From positions 1 to 64,000 of the forward strand of contig MGWS01000022.1 in the NCBI GenBank assembly GCA_001801105.1: DNA of 64,000 nucleotides. Reading direction: 5' to 3'. The stretch's first letter is position 1; the number at the start of each line of letters is the position of its first letter. The notes beneath the pieces were generated by a model. The model had not been told where the DNA came from and did no database searches. It saw nothing but the letters and a program-made list of their open reading frames with translations. Source of the stretch: Gallionellales bacterium GWA2_60_18. Lineage in GTDB: Bacteria > Pseudomonadota > Gammaproteobacteria > Burkholderiales > Gallionellaceae. The translations under genes and the position numbers were made by a program. This document shows, piece by piece, positions 43,584 to 52,680 of this stretch.

Positions 43584-45008
43584 ATGAATGCCGTCACCAA
43601 CCAATTCACCGATTGCAAGATCGCCGACCTGTCGCTCGCCGCGTGGGGCCGCAAGGAGATCGCCATCGCCGAGACCGAGATGCCCGGCCTGATGGCGATT
43701 CGCGAGGAATTCGCGAAATCGCAGCCGCTCAAGGGCGCGCGCATCACCGGCAGCCTGCACATGACCATCCAGACCGCCGTGCTGATCGAGACGCTGACCG
43801 CGCTCGGCGCGCAGGTGCGCTGGGCCTCGTGCAACATCTTCTCGACCCAAGATCACGCCGCTGCCGCCATCGCCGCCGATGGCATTCCGGTGTTCGCGGT
43901 CAAGGGCGAGTCGCTGGAAGAATACTGGGACTACACCCACCGCATCTTCGAATGGGCGGATGGCGTCTACTCCAATATGATCCTGGACGACGGCGGCGAC
44001 GCCACGCTGCTGCTGCATCTGGGCGCGCGTGCTGAACAAGACGCATCGCTGATCGGCAAGCCGACCTCCGAAGAAGAGACATGCCTGTTCGCCTCGATCA
44101 AGGCCAAACTGGCCATCGATCCGAAGTGGTATTCCACCCGTCTGGCGCAGATCAAGGGCGTGACCGAGGAGACCACCACCGGCGTGCACCGCCTGTACCA
44201 GATGCATGCGCGCGGAGAGCTCAAGTTCCCCGGCATCAATGTCAACGATTCGGTCACCAAGTCCAAATTCGACAACCTGTACGGCTGCCGCGAATCGCTG
44301 GTGGACGGCGTCAAGCGCGCCACCGACGTGATGATCGCGGGCAAGGTCGCGCTGATCTGCGGCTACGGCGACGTGGGCAAGGGTTCGGCGCAAGCCATGC
44401 GCGCGCTGTCGGCGCAGGTATGGGTCACCGAGATCGACCCGATCTGCGCGTTGCAGGCCGCGATGGAAGGCTATCGCGTGGTGACCATGGAATACGCCGC
44501 CGACAAGGCCGACATCTTCGTCACCACCACCGGCAACTTTCACGTCATCACCCATGACCACATGGTGAAGATGAAGAACAATTCCATCGTGTGCAACATC
44601 GGTCACTTCGACAACGAGATCGACGTCGCCTCGCTGGAAAAATACCAGTGGGAAGAGATCAAGCCGCAGGTCGATCACGTCATCTTCCCGGACGGCAAGC
44701 GCATCATCCTGCTGGCCAAGGGTCGTCTGGTGAACCTCGGTTGCGGTACCGGCCATCCGTCCTACGTGATGTCGTCCTCTTTCGCCAACCAGACCATCGC
44801 GCAGATCGAGCTGTGGAGCGAGGCGCAAAAGGGCAGCAACAAATATCCGGTGGGAGTGTATACGCTGCCCAAGCATCTGGACGAGAAAGTGGCGCGCCTG
44901 CAGCTGAGGAAACTGAACGCGCAGCTCAGCGAGCTGACCGACCAGCAGGCCGCCTACATCGGCGTGCCCAAGCAAGGGCCGTACAAGGCGGAGCATTACC
45001 GCTACTGA
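43584..45008 (+). CDS. ahcY: Adenosylhomocysteinase
   Basis: A 474-residue NAD-dependent hydrolase of S-adenosylhomocysteine to adenosine and homocysteine. [33 protein letters not shown] and [17 protein letters not shown] (NAD loop) are diagnostic. The C-terminal PYKAEHYRY is the conserved tail. An ATG at 43569 also exists, but GGAG is spaced 6 bases before ATG 43584, so I chose the latter. The leader carries the SAH riboswitch. Confidence 0.97.
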   Translation: MNAVTNQFTDCKIADLSLAAWGRKEIAIAETEMPGLMAIREEFAKSQPLKGARITGSLHMTIQTAVLIETLTALGAQVRWASCNIFSTQDHAAAAIAADGIPVFAVKGESLEEYWDYTHRIFEWADGVYSNMILDDGGDATLLLHLGARAEQDASLIGKPTSEEETCLFASIKAKLAIDPKWYSTRLAQIKGVTEETTTGVHRLYQMHARGELKFPGINVNDSVTKSKFDNLYGCRESLVDGVKRATDVMIAGKVALICGYGDVGKGSAQAMRALSAQVWVTEIDPICALQAAMEGYRVVTMEYAADKADIFVTTTGNFHVITHDHMVKMKNNSIVCNIGHFDNEIDVASLEKYQWEEIKPQVDHVIFPDGKRIILLAKGRLVNLGCGTGHPSYVMSSSFANQTIAQIELWSEAQKGSNKYPVGVYTLPKHLDEKVARLQLRKLNAQLSELTDQQAAYIGVPKQGPYKAEHYRY

Positions 45009-45045
45009 GTCCGGAGGCAACGATGCCGCAGCGCAGGATGGCGCC

Positions 45046-45414
45046 ATGATGGCGGTCACGCACGACGAGTTCACCGATTACGTGGTGGAGCTCATGTCGA
45101 CCTGGGTGCCGGTGAACGCGCGCAAGATGTTCGGCGGCTACGGGCTGTTCCGCGAGGGCGTGATGTTCGCGCTGATCGCCGGCGAGCAGCTCTATTTCAA
45201 GGGCGACGCGCTCAACGCCATGCAATTCGAGGCCGAGGGCAGTTGCCCGTTCTTCTACACCAGCCAGGGCCGCGCGGTGCGCATGTCATACTGGTCGGCA
45301 CCGGCGGAGAGCCTGGAATCGCCCGCCGCGATGCGCGAGTGGTGCCAGTCGGCGTATGCCGCCGCCCTGCGCAGCCATGCGGCCAAAAAAGCGAAAGTGA
45401 GGAAGGGCGAATGA
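45046..45414 (+). CDS. TfoX/Sxy N-terminal-domain protein
   Basis: A 122-residue stand-alone TfoX_N domain: ARKMFGGYGLFREGVMFALIAGEQLYFK is the family core. In gammaproteobacteria the two-domain Sxy activates competence genes; this single-domain form has no known role. The next ATG overlaps its stop (ATGA). It lies in the ahcY-metF operon, a frequent betaproteobacterial arrangement. Confidence 0.85.
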   Translation: MMAVTHDEFTDYVVELMSTWVPVNARKMFGGYGLFREGVMFALIAGEQLYFKGDALNAMQFEAEGSCPFFYTSQGRAVRMSYWSAPAESLESPAAMREWCQSAYAAALRSHAAKKAKVRKGE

Positions 45415-45764
45415 GACTGTTGCTGATCTGGGCGTTGAACGCGCTGGCGCTGATCGCCGTGGCCAACTTCGTGCCGGGCATCCGCGTCGATGGCTTCACC
45501 GCTGCGCTGATCGCGGCGTTCTTCCTCGGGCTGGTCAACACCCTGATCCGCCCGTTGCTGTTGCTGCTCACCCTGCCGGTGACGCTGCTCACGCTGGGGC
45601 TGTTCATTTTCGTCATCAACGGCCTGCTGTTCTGGTTCGTCGGCTCGGTGCTGCGCGGTTTCGTGGTGGAAGGCTTCTGGCCCGGCGTGCTGGGCGCGGT
45701 GCTGTACAGTATCTTTTCCTGGGCGCTGTCCGCAGCTGCCGCACAATTGATGAGGCAAAAATGA
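45411..45764 (+). CDS. YvlD / phage holin superfamily IV membrane protein
   Basis: A 117-residue protein with four hydrophobic segments. GFTAALIAAFFLGLVNTLIRP and LLTLPVTLLTLGLFIFVINGLLFW are typical of the YvlD family, which carries a holin name only by fold class. There is no phage context. It overlaps the TfoX-like gene and metF by 4 bases each, so the three are coupled. Function is unknown. Confidence 0.85.
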   Translation: MRLLLIWALNALALIAVANFVPGIRVDGFTAALIAAFFLGLVNTLIRPLLLLLTLPVTLLTLGLFIFVINGLLFWFVGSVLRGFVVEGFWPGVLGAVLYSIFSWALSAAAAQLMRQK

Positions 45765-46591
45765 ACAAACCACTCTTCAGCTTCGAATTCTTCCCGCCAC
45801 AGACGCCGGAGGGCGCCGAGAAACTGGCTGCCGCGCGCAGGCAGCTGGCGCTGCTCAGGCCGGAATTCATGTCGGTCACTTTCGGCGCGGGCGGCTCCAC
45901 TCAGGAACGCACGCTTGAAACCATCCGCCAGATGAAGGCGGAGGGGCATAACGCCGCGCCGCACCTGTCCTGCATCGGCGCAACGCGCGAGAGCATCCGC
46001 GAGTTGCTGTTCGCCTACCGGGACATGGGCATCAGCCGCATCGTGGCATTGCGCGGCGATTTGCCTTCCGGCATGGCCGGCAGCGGCGAGTTCCAGTATG
46101 CCAACGAACTGGTGTCGTTCATCCGTGCCCAGACCGGCGAGCATTTTCACATCGAGGTGGCGGCCTATCCGGAATTCCATCCGCAGGCCAGATCGCCGCG
46201 CGAGGACCTGGTCAACTTCAAGCGCAAGGTCACGGCCGGCGCGAATTCGGCGATCACGCAATATTTTTATAACGCCGACGCCTATTTCCGCTTCGTCGAG
46301 GAAGCTCGCCGCATGGGCGTCACCGTGCCGATCGTGCCGGGCATCATGCCCATCGTGAAGTTCTCGCAACTGGCGCGCTTCTCCGACGGCTGCGGCGCGG
46401 AGATTCCGCGCTGGATGCGCAAGACGCTGGAAAGCTACGGCGACGACAGCGCCTCGATCCAGGCGTTCGGCCTGGATGTGGTCACGCAGTTGTGCGAGCG
46501 CTTGCTCGCGGGCGGCGCGCCGGGGCTGCATTTCTACACGCTGAACCAAGCCGGCCCGACGCTGGAAATCTGGAAACGGCTGGGGCTTTGA
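45761..46591 (+). CDS. metF: 5,10-methylenetetrahydrofolate reductase
   Basis: A 276-residue FAD TIM-barrel enzyme that makes 5-methyl-THF for methionine synthesis. FSFEFFPPQTPEG, SVTFGAGGSTQERT, ALRGDLP and ITQYFYNAD are family motifs. It is at the end of the SAH-riboswitch operon, so homocysteine release by AhcY and its remethylation are linked. Confidence 0.96.
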   Translation: MNKPLFSFEFFPPQTPEGAEKLAAARRQLALLRPEFMSVTFGAGGSTQERTLETIRQMKAEGHNAAPHLSCIGATRESIRELLFAYRDMGISRIVALRGDLPSGMAGSGEFQYANELVSFIRAQTGEHFHIEVAAYPEFHPQARSPREDLVNFKRKVTAGANSAITQYFYNADAYFRFVEEARRMGVTVPIVPGIMPIVKFSQLARFSDGCGAEIPRWMRKTLESYGDDSASIQAFGLDVVTQLCERLLAGGAPGLHFYTLNQAGPTLEIWKRLGL

Positions 46592-46596
46592 TGTCG

Positions 46597-46709
46597 CTCC
46601 CTCTCCCGGCCTCCGGCCACCCTCTCCCGCAAGCGGGGGAGGGGAAACTCCGCCGCACGCCGCCCACAATCCCCACTCCCGCTTGCGGGAGAGGGGCAGG
46701 GAGAGGGGA
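46597..46709. repeat. CTCTCCC-type repeat pair (family B) between metF and trhP
   Basis: The 124-base gap is almost wholly repeat: CCCTCTCCCGG..., CTCTCCCGCAAGCGGGGGAGGGG, and CACTCCCGCTTGCGGGAGAGGGG, ending in CAGGGAGAGGGG. Two GCAAGC/GCTTGC-centred hairpins are joined by about 35 bases. The last arm lies right in front of trhP and may act as its ribosome-binding site. Confidence 0.8.
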
Positions 46710-46715
46710 TGCACC

Positions 46716-48053
46716 ATGAAAGCCCCCGAACTCTTATTGCCCGCCGCCTCGCTCGAAAAGATGCGCACCGCCTACGCCTTCGGCGCGGACGCGGTGTATG
46801 CCGGGCAGCCGCGCTACAGCCTGCGCGTGCGCAACAACGAATTCGGGCTGGACGAGTTGCGCGCCGGCATTTGCGAAGCACATGCGCTGGGCAAGAAGAT
46901 CTATGTCGCCAGCAACCTGATGCCGCACAACGCCAAGGTCAAGACCTACATGGCGGACATGGCGCCGGTCATCGCGATGCAGCCGGATGCGCTGATCATG
47001 GCCGATCCCGGCCTGATCGCCATGGTGCGCGAGCGCTGGCCGGAGGTGCCGGTGCATCTGTCGGTGCAGGCCAATACCGTCAACTACGCGGCGGTGAGAT
47101 TCTGGAAATCGTTGGGCCTGTCGCGCGTGATCCTGTCGCGCGAACTGTCGCTGGACGAGATCGAGGATATCCGCCAGCAATGCCCGGACATCGAGCTCGA
47201 AGTGTTCATCCATGGCGCGCTGTGCATCGCCTATTCCGGGCGCTGCCTGCTGTCCGGCTACTTCAACCACCGCGACGCCAATCAGGGCAGCTGCACCAAT
47301 TCCTGCCGCTGGGATTACAAGCTGGACAACGCCGAAGAGAACGATACCGGCGATATTGAGAAGATCGACTTCGATTTCGATAAAGCTTTGAGCGAATCCG
47401 CGCTGTCCGATTGCGGCGGCCAGCCGCGCCACCCGCTGGCCGACAAGGTATACCTCATCTCGCGCCAGGATCATCCCGACGACCTGATGCCGGTGCTGGA
47501 AGACGAGCACGGTACCTACATCATGAACTCGAAAGACCTGCGCGCGGTGGAGCATGTCGGGCGGCTGGTGCAGATCGGCGTGGATTCGTTGAAGGTCGAA
47601 GGGCGAACCAAATCCGTTTATTACGTGGCGCGCACCGCGCAGGTTTATCGCCGGGCGATAGACGATGCCGTCGCGGGCAGGCCGTTCGACCTGAGCCTGC
47701 TCGGCGCGCTGGATGCGCTGGCGAACCGCGGCTACACCGACGGCTTCTACGAACGCCACCACACCCACGAACAGCAGAACTACCTGCGCGGCCACTCGGA
47801 AAGCATGCGCCAGCAGTATGTCGGCGATATCGTGGGCTGTGCGGACGGCTATGCCGAGGTCGAGGTGAAGAACAAATTCATGGTCGGCGACCGGGTCGAG
47901 ATCATCCATCCTGACGGCAACCGCCTCCTCGAGCTGAAAGAGATGCGCAGCCTTGAGGGCGAGGCCATCACCGTTGCGCCCGGCAGCGGGCATCGCGTGC
48001 GTATCCCGCTGGCGGAAGACCTGACAAAGGGAATGGTGGTTCGTTTCCTGTAA
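46716..48053 (+). CDS. trhP: U32-family tRNA hydroxylation protein (YegQ/TrhP)
   Basis: A 445-residue peptidase-U32-like protein. In E. coli TrhP is needed for prephenate-dependent tRNA uridine hydroxylation (ho5U34). The Cys-rich motif HGALCIAYSGRCLLSGYF...NQGSCTNSCRW probably holds an Fe-S cluster. The start MKAPELLLPA at 46716 fits; an in-frame upstream start lies inside the repeat. Length is near E. coli (453). Confidence 0.9.
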   Translation: MKAPELLLPAASLEKMRTAYAFGADAVYAGQPRYSLRVRNNEFGLDELRAGICEAHALGKKIYVASNLMPHNAKVKTYMADMAPVIAMQPDALIMADPGLIAMVRERWPEVPVHLSVQANTVNYAAVRFWKSLGLSRVILSRELSLDEIEDIRQQCPDIELEVFIHGALCIAYSGRCLLSGYFNHRDANQGSCTNSCRWDYKLDNAEENDTGDIEKIDFDFDKALSESALSDCGGQPRHPLADKVYLISRQDHPDDLMPVLEDEHGTYIMNSKDLRAVEHVGRLVQIGVDSLKVEGRTKSVYYVARTAQVYRRAIDDAVAGRPFDLSLLGALDALANRGYTDGFYERHHTHEQQNYLRGHSESMRQQYVGDIVGCADGYAEVEVKNKFMVGDRVEIIHPDGNRLLELKEMRSLEGEAITVAPGSGHRVRIPLAEDLTKGMVVRFL

Positions 48054-48083
48054 CTCGGCCATAATGCGCACAAAGCGAAGGGC

Positions 48084-49301
48084 ATGGAAACTATGCATCC
48101 GTTCAAACAGTTCCTGAATTCGATCGCGAGCCGCCTGCTGGCGGACGTCTCCGGGCACTCGCTCGCCTTCCTGATGCATCCCCTTGACCACTCGGCGCTG
48201 CTGACACGCTACCGCGCGGAAATGATCATTTCGCGCGTGCGCCTGGTTTCGGCGATGTTCGCCGTGCTGACCCCGCTGTGGATCATAATGGATTTCCTGG
48301 TGTTCGATTCCGGGATGGCCGTCCTGCTGGCGGGCGCGCGGCTGGCCACCACGCTGGGCTTCGTCGTGCTGGCGCTGGCCTATCGTGGCTCGCCGCATAT
48401 GAAGGACGCCTACCGGGCGCTCGCCTTCATGTTCATCATCCCGACCTCATTCTTCATCTTCTCGCACCTGCTGCTTGCCGACATCGAAAGCTCGGGAAGC
48501 GCAGCGGTGATCGCCGCCGGTTATGCCTTCCTGCCGTTCGTGCTGGTGGCGGGCCTGAGCGTGTTCCCGCTGACGGCGCTGGAAGGCATAGTGTTCTCCA
48601 TGCCGGTGCTGTTCGGTTCCGCGCTGGTGGCGATCGTCCAGATCAATCAGATCAACTGGAGCACGCACCTCGGTGCATTCTGGCTGCTGGTGCTGATCGC
48701 CGCCACCGCTACGCTGGCCGGCATGAGCCAGCTGGCTTTCATGCTTGCGCTGGTGCGCCAGGCCAACCACGATCCGCTGACCGGCTGCTACAACCGCGCC
48801 AGCGGGGAAGATCTGTTCAACATCCAGTTCAGCATCGCCGAGCGCAACGACACTGCGCTGACGATAGTGTTCGTCGATCTCGACAATTTCAAGTCGGTCA
48901 ACGATACCTATGGACATGAGGCCGGCGACCGTGTCCTGATCTCGGCGGTCAGGACGATACGCGAATCGCTGCGTGCCGGTGATGCGCTGGTGCGCTGGGG
49001 AGGCGAGGAGTTCCTCATCATGCTGCCCAACACCGATTGCGCTTCCGCCGTTGCCGTGCTGGATCGGCTGCGCACCAACGGTCTGGGGCTGCGTCCGGAT
49101 GGGGGAAAGCTGACGGCGAGCTACGGCCTCGCCGAAAGGATATCCGACGGCGCCGCCGACAGCCGGCAGCTGCTCGAGATCGCCGACCAGCGCATGTACT
49201 GCGCCAAGGAGGGCGGACGCGACCGCTGGATAGGCTGCGACCGGACCGATTGCTCCATATCGAACATGCCGTGCGCTAGGCCGGGTGGGCGGCCAGCGTG
49301 A
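48084..49301 (+). CDS. Membrane-bound diguanylate cyclase
   Basis: A 405-residue protein. About six predicted membrane helices (residues 50-225) precede a GGDEF domain: ANHDPLTGCYNRASGEDLF and RWGGEEFLIMLPN. RAGD five residues before GGEEF is an intact I-site. The catalytic loop is intact, so c-di-GMP synthesis is likely. The sensory input of the membrane part is unknown. ATG at 48093 is an alternative start. It overlaps the next gene (GTGA). Confidence 0.9.
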   Translation: METMHPFKQFLNSIASRLLADVSGHSLAFLMHPLDHSALLTRYRAEMIISRVRLVSAMFAVLTPLWIIMDFLVFDSGMAVLLAGARLATTLGFVVLALAYRGSPHMKDAYRALAFMFIIPTSFFIFSHLLLADIESSGSAAVIAAGYAFLPFVLVAGLSVFPLTALEGIVFSMPVLFGSALVAIVQINQINWSTHLGAFWLLVLIAATATLAGMSQLAFMLALVRQANHDPLTGCYNRASGEDLFNIQFSIAERNDTALTIVFVDLDNFKSVNDTYGHEAGDRVLISAVRTIRESLRAGDALVRWGGEEFLIMLPNTDCASAVAVLDRLRTNGLGLRPDGGKLTASYGLAERISDGAADSRQLLEIADQRMYCAKEGGRDRWIGCDRTDCSISNMPCARPGGRPA

Positions 49302-49753
49302 TCTTTGCTTCTCTGTCCCAATCCTCCCGCTACGCCGCGCTGCATCCGCTGTTCCAGCGCGCGTTCGACCATATCCGCGACACCGATCTGTATTCGCTCG
49401 CACCGGGACGCTACCCTCTCGCCGGCGACGATCTGATCGCCATCGTCGAGCACTCGCCGGGCAAGACGCGCGAAATGGCGAAGCTGGAAGCGCATCGGCG
49501 TTACATCGACATCCAGCTGGTGCTGGAAGGGGTCGAAGAAATGGGCTGGAAGCCGTTGGCGGACTGCCTGAACCCGGTGAGCGAGCACAACGGCGAGAAG
49601 GACATCCGCTTCTTCCACGATGCGCCTGCGTCGTGGGTCGCCGTGCCGCCCGACCATTTCTGCATCTTCTTTCCCGAAGATGCGCACGCACCGTTGGTCG
49701 CTGCCGGAAACATCCGCAAGGTGATCTTCAAGGTCGCGCTGGACGCCGCATAA
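49298..49753 (+). CDS. YhcH/YjgK/YiaL (DUF386) cupin-like protein
   Basis: A 151-residue beta-barrel protein. EAHRRYIDIQLVLEGVEEMGW and FCIFFPEDAHAPL are conserved, with His residues that may bind metal. Relatives lie in sialic-acid and sugar-catabolism operons and include the EbgC subunit. None of those genes is nearby. It starts with GTG overlapping the preceding stop (GTGA). Confidence 0.88.
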   Translation: MIFASLSQSSRYAALHPLFQRAFDHIRDTDLYSLAPGRYPLAGDDLIAIVEHSPGKTREMAKLEAHRRYIDIQLVLEGVEEMGWKPLADCLNPVSEHNGEKDIRFFHDAPASWVAVPPDHFCIFFPEDAHAPLVAAGNIRKVIFKVALDAA

Positions 49754-49839
49754 TTCCCGAGCAATTTCATCTGCGAAAGGCGTAGAATAATTCTGCGGCG
49801 ATCAGTCATGGCCGCAACTTTCCGACAGAGGAGGTCATC

Positions 49840-50286
49840 ATGAACAAGGACGCAGTGCTCAAGACACTCAACCGCATCATGGAATTCGAACTGGCCGGTG
49901 TGGTGCGCTATACCCATTATGCGCTGATGATATTCGGCTACAACCGCATCCCCATCGTCGACTGGCTGCAGAAGCAGGCCGACGAGAGCTTGGGGCATGC
50001 GCGCCAGGCGGGCGAACTGGTAACCTGGCTCGGCGGACACCCGTCGTTGGGCATCGGCCCGTTGCTGGAATCGCACAGCCACGACATCGGCGACATCATG
50101 CGCGAATCGCTGGCGCACGAGAGCGAGGCGCTGAAAGCTTATTATGAATTGTTCGAGCTGGTGCGCGACAAGGATGTGCGGCTCGAGGAATACGCGCGCG
50201 ACATGATCGCGGCGGAGACCGCGCATCAGGACGAAGTGAACAAGATGTTGCGCAAGCCCGGGCAGACCGAGCCTTTCGTCGCCTGA
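49840..50286 (+). CDS. Bacterioferritin-like ferritin-family protein
   Basis: A 148-residue four-helix ferritin-like protein. Candidate di-iron ligands are E17, E49/H53, E94, and E126/H129 (AETAH). The first Glu-His pair is spaced ExxxH instead of ExxH. The haem-binding Met of classical bacterioferritin (position 52) is not there, so haem is doubtful. An AGGAGG site lies before the ATG. Iron storage or detoxification is likely. Confidence 0.82.
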   Translation: MNKDAVLKTLNRIMEFELAGVVRYTHYALMIFGYNRIPIVDWLQKQADESLGHARQAGELVTWLGGHPSLGIGPLLESHSHDIGDIMRESLAHESEALKAYYELFELVRDKDVRLEEYARDMIAAETAHQDEVNKMLRKPGQTEPFVA

Positions 50287-50313
50287 TCCAGACGCCCCTG
50301 CGGCGGCAGGCCG

Positions 50314-50886
50314 TTATTTGCGCGGCCTGCTGCTCAGCTTGCGCATCAGTTCCATGGATTCTTCGGGCGACAATTCCGCTGTCTTCCTTTCCTTGAACAA
50401 CAGCCACAACACCGCGCCGTTGAACAGCACGAATATCACTTCCAGATACAGGATCGGCGCGACGATGGTGAGCATGTCGCCGGCGGCAAAGATGAAGTAG
50501 AAACCCTGGAAGGTCGGCAGCAGCGCGCCGGTGATGGCGTAGAAATACTCGAACGGCGGGAACAGCAGGATCAGCGTCAGGTTGGCGGCGACCATCAGCA
50601 GGATGGCGTTCTGGTAGTTGAAATGCCGCCTCGTTCCGGGTACGGGCATGGTGTCGCGCAGCAACAGCCAGGCGATCGCCACATTCACCAGCAGCACCAC
50701 ATTTTCGAGGAACAGCACGTCGGTGTTGATGACTTCGTTGGGGCTGCGCGCGAACACGAAGTTGAAACCCGCGAAGATCAGCGCGCCGGGATCGATCGAG
50801 GGGAAGGAGTCAAACGGCGGGAACAGCCACAGCACGGCAAGGTTGAGCGCGCCTACCCATAATGCGATCTTCTGCCTGCGGTTCAT
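50314..50886 (-). CDS. Membrane protein with internal duplication
   Basis: A 190-residue protein with about six hydrophobic segments in two similar halves: LFPPFDSFPSIDPGALIFAG and LLFPPFEYFYAITGALLP share the LFPPF motif, each followed by a helix pair ending in AWLLLRD and LWLLFKE. I do not recognise the family. The C-terminal 25 residues are charged and cytoplasmic in style. ATG at 50886 (MNRRQKIALWVGALN) is preferred to the longer frame. Confidence 0.7.
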   Translation of the reverse strand: MNRRQKIALWVGALNLAVLWLFPPFDSFPSIDPGALIFAGFNFVFARSPNEVINTDVLFLENVVLLVNVAIAWLLLRDTMPVPGTRRHFNYQNAILLMVAANLTLILLFPPFEYFYAITGALLPTFQGFYFIFAAGDMLTIVAPILYLEVIFVLFNGAVLWLLFKERKTAELSPEESMELMRKLSSRPRK

Positions 50887-50924
50887 CACTGCCTCCACGG
50901 CGATGTATGCGGTGCATGCTACCG

Positions 50925-51806
50925 CTATTCTTCAAGCCGGACAATCGGTGTCGGTTCCGGTTCATCAAAGGCGATGTCCCCTTCATCTACCGCAGCACCC
51001 AACTGGATATTCCTGAAATCGAACAGGCTGCCATCCAGCAGGTGCGAGGGCTTGACGTTCTGCATCGCGGTGAAGATGGTCTGGCTGCGCCCCGGGTACT
51101 GATGTTCCCACGCGGTGAGCATCTCCTTGATGTTCTGCCGTTGCAGGTTTTCCTGCGAGCCGCACAGGTTGCACGGGATGATGGGAAATTCCATGCCGCG
51201 CGCATAGCGGGCGAGGTCCTTCTCGGCGCAATAGGCCAGCGGGCGGATCACGATGTGGTCGCCCTTGTCGGTCACCAGCTTGGGCGGCATGGCCTTCAGT
51301 TTGCCGCCGAAGAATATGTTGAGGAACAGCGTCTCGATCATGTCGTCGCGGTGGTGACCCAGCGCGATCTTGTTCGCGCCCAGTTCGCCCGCCACCCGGT
51401 AGATGATGCCGCGCCGCAGGCGCGAGCACAGCGAGCAGGTGGTCTTGCCCTCGGGGATCTTCTCCTTGACGATGGAGTAGGTGTCCTGTGTCTCGATGTG
51501 GTACTCGATGCCGAGCGACTTCAGGTAGTTCGGCAGCACGTCGGCTGGGAATCCCGGCTGCTTCTGGTCGAGGTTCATCGCCACGATCCTGAAATCGACC
51601 GGCGCGCGCTTGCGCAGCGTCAGCAGGATGTCGAGCAGCGTGTAGGAATCTTTGCCGCCGGACAGGCACACCATCACGGTATCGCCTTCCTCGATCATGT
51701 TGAAATCGGCGATGGCCTTGCCGACCTGATGCTCCAGCCGTCCCTTGAGGCGGTTGAAGTTGGTGGAATGGCGCTCGAAATGGATGGGTTGGGTGGTGTC
51801 GTTCAT
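50925..51806 (-). CDS. ttcA: tRNA 2-thiocytidine(32) synthetase TtcA
   Basis: A 293-residue Fe-S protein that thiolates C32 of some tRNAs. The PP-loop is [11 protein letters not shown]; the CxxC pair is [11 protein letters not shown]; the third cysteine motif is CNLCGSQ. All are family-diagnostic. A repeat separates it from the next gene. Confidence 0.96.
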   Translation of the reverse strand: MNDTTQPIHFERHSTNFNRLKGRLEHQVGKAIADFNMIEEGDTVMVCLSGGKDSYTLLDILLTLRKRAPVDFRIVAMNLDQKQPGFPADVLPNYLKSLGIEYHIETQDTYSIVKEKIPEGKTTCSLCSRLRRGIIYRVAGELGANKIALGHHRDDMIETLFLNIFFGGKLKAMPPKLVTDKGDHIVIRPLAYCAEKDLARYARGMEFPIIPCNLCGSQENLQRQNIKEMLTAWEHQYPGRSQTIFTAMQNVKPSHLLDGSLFDFRNIQLGAAVDEGDIAFDEPEPTPIVRLEE

Positions 51807-51815
51807 GGTTAGTTT

Positions 51816-51888
51816 AGCTGGTAGTCAGTAGCCGGTAGCGTGTAGCAGAAGCAAGGCTGGTTCAGCTACCCGCTACAAGCCACCAGCT
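51816..51888. repeat. Intergenic imperfect inverted repeat between ttcA and the SDR gene
   Basis: AGCTGGTAGTCAGTAGCCGG...GTAGCGTGTAG on one side, and CTACCCGCTACAAGCCACCAGCT on the other. The outer AGCTGGT and ACCAGCT and the inner GTAG blocks pair. The text resembles the AGT/TAG-rich insert in leuS. No ORF is present. Confidence 0.6.
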
Positions 51889-51894
51889 GTTCTT

Positions 51895-52647
51895 TCAAAT
51901 ATTGATACTGCGCCCGCCGTCCACCGCGATCACCTGGCCGGTGATGTAGGGTGCATCGCACAGCAGGAATTTCACGGTGCGCGCGACGTCATCCGGCTCG
52001 CCTTCATGCTTGAGCAGCGTATGTGCGACGATCTTGCGTTGCAGTTCGGGGTCTTCCCATTTTTCGCCTTCCGGCCAGGCGATGACGCCGGGCGCGATGG
52101 CGTTGACGCGCACCTGCGGCGCCATCTCCTGCGCCAGGGAACGGGTCAGCGCGACCACGCCGGCCTTGGCCACGCTGTACAGCAGATGGCTGCGCATCGG
52201 GCGTTCGGCATGGATGTCCGCGATGTTGACGATGCTGCCGTGGCAGCGGCGCAATTCGTCCGCCGCCGCCTGCGCGAGGAACAGCGGCGCCTTGAGGTTG
52301 GTGCCGAGCAGGTCGTGCCATTGGTGCTCGTCGATCTCCGCCAGCGGCGTGGCATAGAAGCTGGAGGCGTTGTTGACCAGCGCATCCAGCCGTCCGAAGC
52401 GTTCCATGACATGGTGCACCAGCCGCGGCGGCGACTTCGGGTCGAGCAGGTCGGCGCGGAACGTCGCGGCGCTGCCCGGGCGCAGTGTGTTCAGTTCATG
52501 TTGCAGGGCCGTGGCTTCCGGTGCGGAACTGCGGTAGTGCACGGCGACGTTCGCGCCGGACGCATGCAGGCAGCGGCAGATCGCCGCGCCCACGCGTTTC
52601 GCGCCGCCCGTCACCAATACGACTTTGCCTTGCATCACATTCCCCAC
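51895..52647 (-). CDS. Pteridine reductase-like SDR (FolM/PTR1 type)
   Basis: A 250-residue short-chain dehydrogenase. TGGAKRVGAAICRCLH has the TGxxxRxG cofactor loop typical of pteridine reductases rather than the plain TGxxxGxG. Then VNNASSFYATPL, YSVAKAG (Tyr-Lys catalytic pair) and APGVIAW follow. It likely reduces dihydromonapterin or dihydrobiopterin. It is divergent from the MidA-type gene by 33 bases. Confidence 0.85.
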   Translation of the reverse strand: MGNVMQGKVVLVTGGAKRVGAAICRCLHASGANVAVHYRSSAPEATALQHELNTLRPGSAATFRADLLDPKSPPRLVHHVMERFGRLDALVNNASSFYATPLAEIDEHQWHDLLGTNLKAPLFLAQAAADELRRCHGSIVNIADIHAERPMRSHLLYSVAKAGVVALTRSLAQEMAPQVRVNAIAPGVIAWPEGEKWEDPELQRKIVAHTLLKHEGEPDDVARTVKFLLCDAPYITGQVIAVDGGRSINI

Positions 52648-52680
52648 TAAACTTCGGAAACCTTTGAATTATACCCGACC

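Noticed and set aside
45411..45764. Holin-like gene as a prophage trace
   Set aside because: The YvlD family only shares a fold name; the gene is locked in a metabolic operon with 4-base overlaps.
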